Shown one piece after another: positions 61,101 to 64,000 of a stretch of 64,000 nucleotides of DNA. The position numbers were made by a program, and so were the translations under genes. The stretch comes from Membranipora membranacea (taxonomy: Eukaryota; Bryozoa; Gymnolaemata; Cheilostomatida; Membraniporidae): the NCBI GenBank assembly GCA_914767715.1, contig OU612068.1, forward strand, positions 3,906,001 through 3,970,000. The letters run 5' to 3'. How positions within the stretch are numbered: position 1 is the stretch's first letter; each line of letters starts with the position of its first letter. Under the pieces are notes generated by a model that was given only the letters and a program-made list of their open reading frames with translations, was not told the origin of the DNA and ran no database searches.

Positions 61101-63727
61101 TTTTAATCCAGTATTAACGATTACACTTACTGTTGTTTCAGGATGGTCTAGTCAAGGTTGGGAGTGTGGACTGTACTAGAAACAAAAATCTATGTGAGTC
61201 CAAAGACATCCATACAAGTAAGACTCTGTACTACTCATCTTCACCCAGTAAATCTGAGTCTCCTCTAGTCATCGACAGTCTGAACAATAAAGAGATCGCT
61301 TCTATAGTATTACACCAGCTACCTGAGGACACACTGCTGGATGAGCAGACATTCCAGGTAGGAAAGATGGAGGCAATCATCATTTTGCCCATCTAAGTGT
61401 AAAGGCAAGTAATGCTAAATGCTGGTTACATTTTAGTGCTCAAGCTTGGAGAAGATTGTTGGTAGCGGCATTCAATTATCAATCTCAGCCCAACCAAACC
61501 CAACAAAAGTGGGTTGGCTGTGGTTGATGCTCATATGCCACTATCAGTGACTCGAGCTGGATTTGAGCTCTAAAATAAATATGAGACATGAATGTCACTT
61601 AATTATTCTTCACACTTGAATGTGGAAAAAATTCTGAATTTAAACACAAAATTGAAAAGGCACTATATTTTGAAATTTAACTGCATTCCTGGTATGAAGA
61701 TTATTGTCCATCAGCCACCCACCGATTCCTCCATCCCCATCTACTTCATGTTTTCCTTTTAAACAAGGCAAACTGCAAACTACGTGCTAACAGCAAACTA
61801 TCTGTGAAGACATATGATGTTGCTATGCTCAAACTATCCAAGGCTAAACCTATCTCGAGGAGATTTTTGTGGTTGTGACGTCAATTTTTTATTTATGATT
61901 CCCAGAATATGAGGTCATCACTGAAGAGAAGTGAGGGCTTAGCATGGCTGATACATTTTACAAACAACGAAGACTCACAAATAGAACTAAAGAAACTACC
62001 AGCAATACTTAGTGGTAACATAAACGTATGTATGATTCAATCCTAGATATATCTGTTATTACATATTACAGCTATCAACTCTCACCTCCTTGCCTTGTGT
62101 GAGCTAATGTCAAAATAATTCCTTCTTTTTGTAAACACAACTGCGTGAGTTGTTTTTTTCCTTTTTGATGTATTTTTCAATGAACCGACGATTCTCAGGT
62201 TTATGCGATATCTATTATGATAATATGTGTTTTTATAGGTGGGCAAAGTGAACTGTGTTGGAGATGTCGATGTATGCAAAGAGATGCATGTACATAAGTT
62301 TCCGACATTTATTATATTCAAGATTGGTGGTGGTTATGAAATACATCATGGTGAGTAAAAATGTTGTATTACATTCTCTGAGTCGTAGACTGACAGTTTC
62401 ATCTAAACATTCCAACTCTGTTAGGTTTCAAAATGGAATAAAGAGAAAGAAAATTTGCTGCAACTCTATGGCTTGCTTTATTTGTTAGTAATAGGCCTAA
62501 TTTTCTTACCAATGAATAATGTCAAAAGTTACGCCAAAAAGGCCCTAGCGGTGCTTTTCGTACTTGCTTTGAGATGCTTGTATGATGCTCACCAATCTCA
62601 AGACTTTTTGGTGCATGGTATATGATTTTGAGTAATGTGACTCATGGGACAGCTGTGATTGTATTTTGGAAAGGGTAAGGTAAGCCCTCTCATTTGGTTT
62701 TTCGAGGGTGACAAACAGACAAGGGCTGATATCCTTATACGCTGTCTGGTGTTGCAATGTTTTTTTTTCCAGGTCGTGTAAGCGCACACGATGTAGCTGC
62801 ATTTGCGCATGATTGCAGTCTCACACCAGTAGAAGTTCTCAGCCCTGATGATTTCCCCGACAGAGTTCAGCACAGCCGTGATATGTGGTTTGTCGACTTC
62901 TTCGCGCCTGTGAGTAGGATCTAGATTTAGTGTGTGAAAAATAAAAAATTGTTGCTCCAATGTTATATCACGGCAGCATGTCTGTATTGGCATGTATATA
63001 TTACCTTCAGAGAGGTAAATGTTCATCAGAGTAACTGCCATAAGTTTAAAATTTAGTACCGTAAACATAATCAGTTACCATTCCCTTACTTTTGTATGGA
63101 AGGATAACTCTTATTCATACATGCTATTGACTAAATGTCCATTTTTCCTCTCCGTCTCTTTAGTTTTATACCACATTAATTTATACTATATCTTTGTTTC
63201 AGTGGTGCCCACCTTGTATGAGGTTACTTCCTGAGTTTAGGAAAGCATCAAAGCTGATAGATATCGGCCAAGTGGTAAACTTTGGTACAGTCGATTGTAC
63301 TATTCATGGAACGCTGTGTGATAATGTGAGTATTCTCTTCATTGTCACAATTCTCTAATTCCAAGTATATTTTTAAAATATTCAGATTTGCATGGTTAAA
63401 TCGTTTTAAACGGTAACAGCCATACCATTTTAATTTGCCTATTTGGTCATCTTCTATGCGGCTTTAGTTTTTTCTTCATTTTTTTAGCGCATTCTGTAAC
63501 AATGATGCATATTCATGTGACTTTTTCTTTGAATCTCCAGATCACCCCATTGAAGCCTTTTTGGTGTTTAGCGGTTCTTGCAGCTCAGTTATGCATTGCT
63601 GATATTTCTGACTTGTTTGTTTTAGCTTGGTATTAGAAGCTATCCCACTACGCTACTATATAACAACACTATACCTCACAAGTTCCAGGGTGAACATGAT
63701 GCTACATCCATTATAGAATTTGCTCAG
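58109..63727 (+). CDS. DNAJC10: DNAJC10/ERdj5-like ER disulfide reductase, 5' two thirds
   Basis: Twelve exons, every junction consistent: 58109-58285, 58703-58871, 59204-59254, 59802-59911, 60198-60323, 60644-60853, 61142-61357, 61906-62025, 62239-62350, 62773-62909, 63203-63325, 63626-63727; the gene continues past the window. It starts with a signal peptide ([17 protein letters not shown]). The J domain has the HPD tripeptide (LKMHPDKNP) that activates BiP ATPase. The first thioredoxin module has an active site in [15 protein letters not shown]; two catalytically silent thioredoxin-like modules follow (exons 6-9). The next active module is split over exons 10 and 11, with CPPC in [12 protein letters not shown]. 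Vertebrate ERdj5 has the same order, with further CxxC modules and a KDEL-type end beyond this point. It reduces disulfides of misfolded ER proteins for ER-associated degradation. No frame break seen. Confidence 0.94.
58374..58400. repeat. (CT)n microsatellite in DNAJC10 intron 1
   Basis: About twelve CT units in an otherwise ordinary intron. Confidence 0.95.
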
Positions 63728-63844
63728 GTAAGTTTTGAGATTGTTCTCACACCATCTAAGATGAATGATGGTAAAGTATTATTGAATGAGGTGTGGCCTA
63801 ATTCTCGAAGGATTATCACTGAACCAATGTTTGATACTATTTGA

Positions 63845-63926
63845 ATCGATGAGGTTTTACAGTAGTAATTGATGAGGTTGTACAGTAATCCGTGAGGTTG
63901 TGCAGTTATCAATGAGGTTGTACAGA
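63845..63926. repeat. ~21-23-bp minisatellite in a DNAJC10 intron
   Basis: Four units of a GATGAGGTTGTACAGTAAT-like sequence in tandem. Confidence 0.8.
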
Positions 63927-64000
63927 AAAATTTTGTTTGCAGGAGAGCAAAATTCATATATCCTTGACATAAATGATTTACAATTTTTGATGGGGGGGGG

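Overview
This is AT-rich animal nuclear DNA. Genes are split into short exons with GT..AG introns, and the spaces between them are full of DNA transposons, tRNA-like repeats and simple repeats. The gene content (a CLCA-family protein, short secreted C-type lectins, DNAJC10/ERdj5) together with foldback, hAT, CACTA-like and RTE-like elements points to a marine invertebrate deuterostome. An echinoderm or hemichordate is my best guess; the species is inferred, not proven. All exon borders were read by eye.

Layout. 33-4064 (+): 3' part of a CLCA-like gene ending in a mucin-like stalk and one membrane helix. 4.2-13.1 kb: repeats, including a pair of TTAA-flanked MITEs, an inverted-repeat MITE with a tRNA-like core and a dispersed ~760 bp repeat. 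13.1-13.8 kb (-): TATA box plus a doubtful small cysteine-rich gene. 14.5-16.4 kb: a second tRNA-bearing MITE and a hairpin. 18.3-19.25 kb (-): decayed small gene with a sister copy at 52.5-53.4 kb. 19.6-21.9 kb: foldback element with a nested insertion. 22.6-23.1 kb: RTE-type LINE tail. 23.2-25.5 kb (-): single-pass membrane receptor-like gene with a YEEI tail motif and several frame breaks.

26330-34822 is the most interesting object: a nearly complete 8.5 kb DNA transposon with CAC-starting terminal inverted repeats, a TA target duplication, subterminal TTACCAGAAG-like motifs, and two divergent multi-exon genes. These are a broken transposase on the minus strand and a second, uncharacterised protein on the plus strand. 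A TTAA-flanked MITE has landed in the last codons of the second gene and part of the locus has been tandemly duplicated.

35.8-48.5 kb: two closely related short C-type lectin genes in divergent orientation, with matching promoters, separated by a TTAA MITE and a dead hAT (ZMYM1-like) transposase. 50.2-52.2 kb: microsatellite and a five-copy ~245 bp tandem array. 53.4-58.1 kb: little recognisable. 58109 to the window end (+): twelve exons of DNAJC10/ERdj5, an ER disulfide reductase with a J domain and thioredoxin modules, continuing past the window.

Host genes are independent of each other; I see no operon or pathway cluster. Mobile DNA accounts for most of the structure between them.
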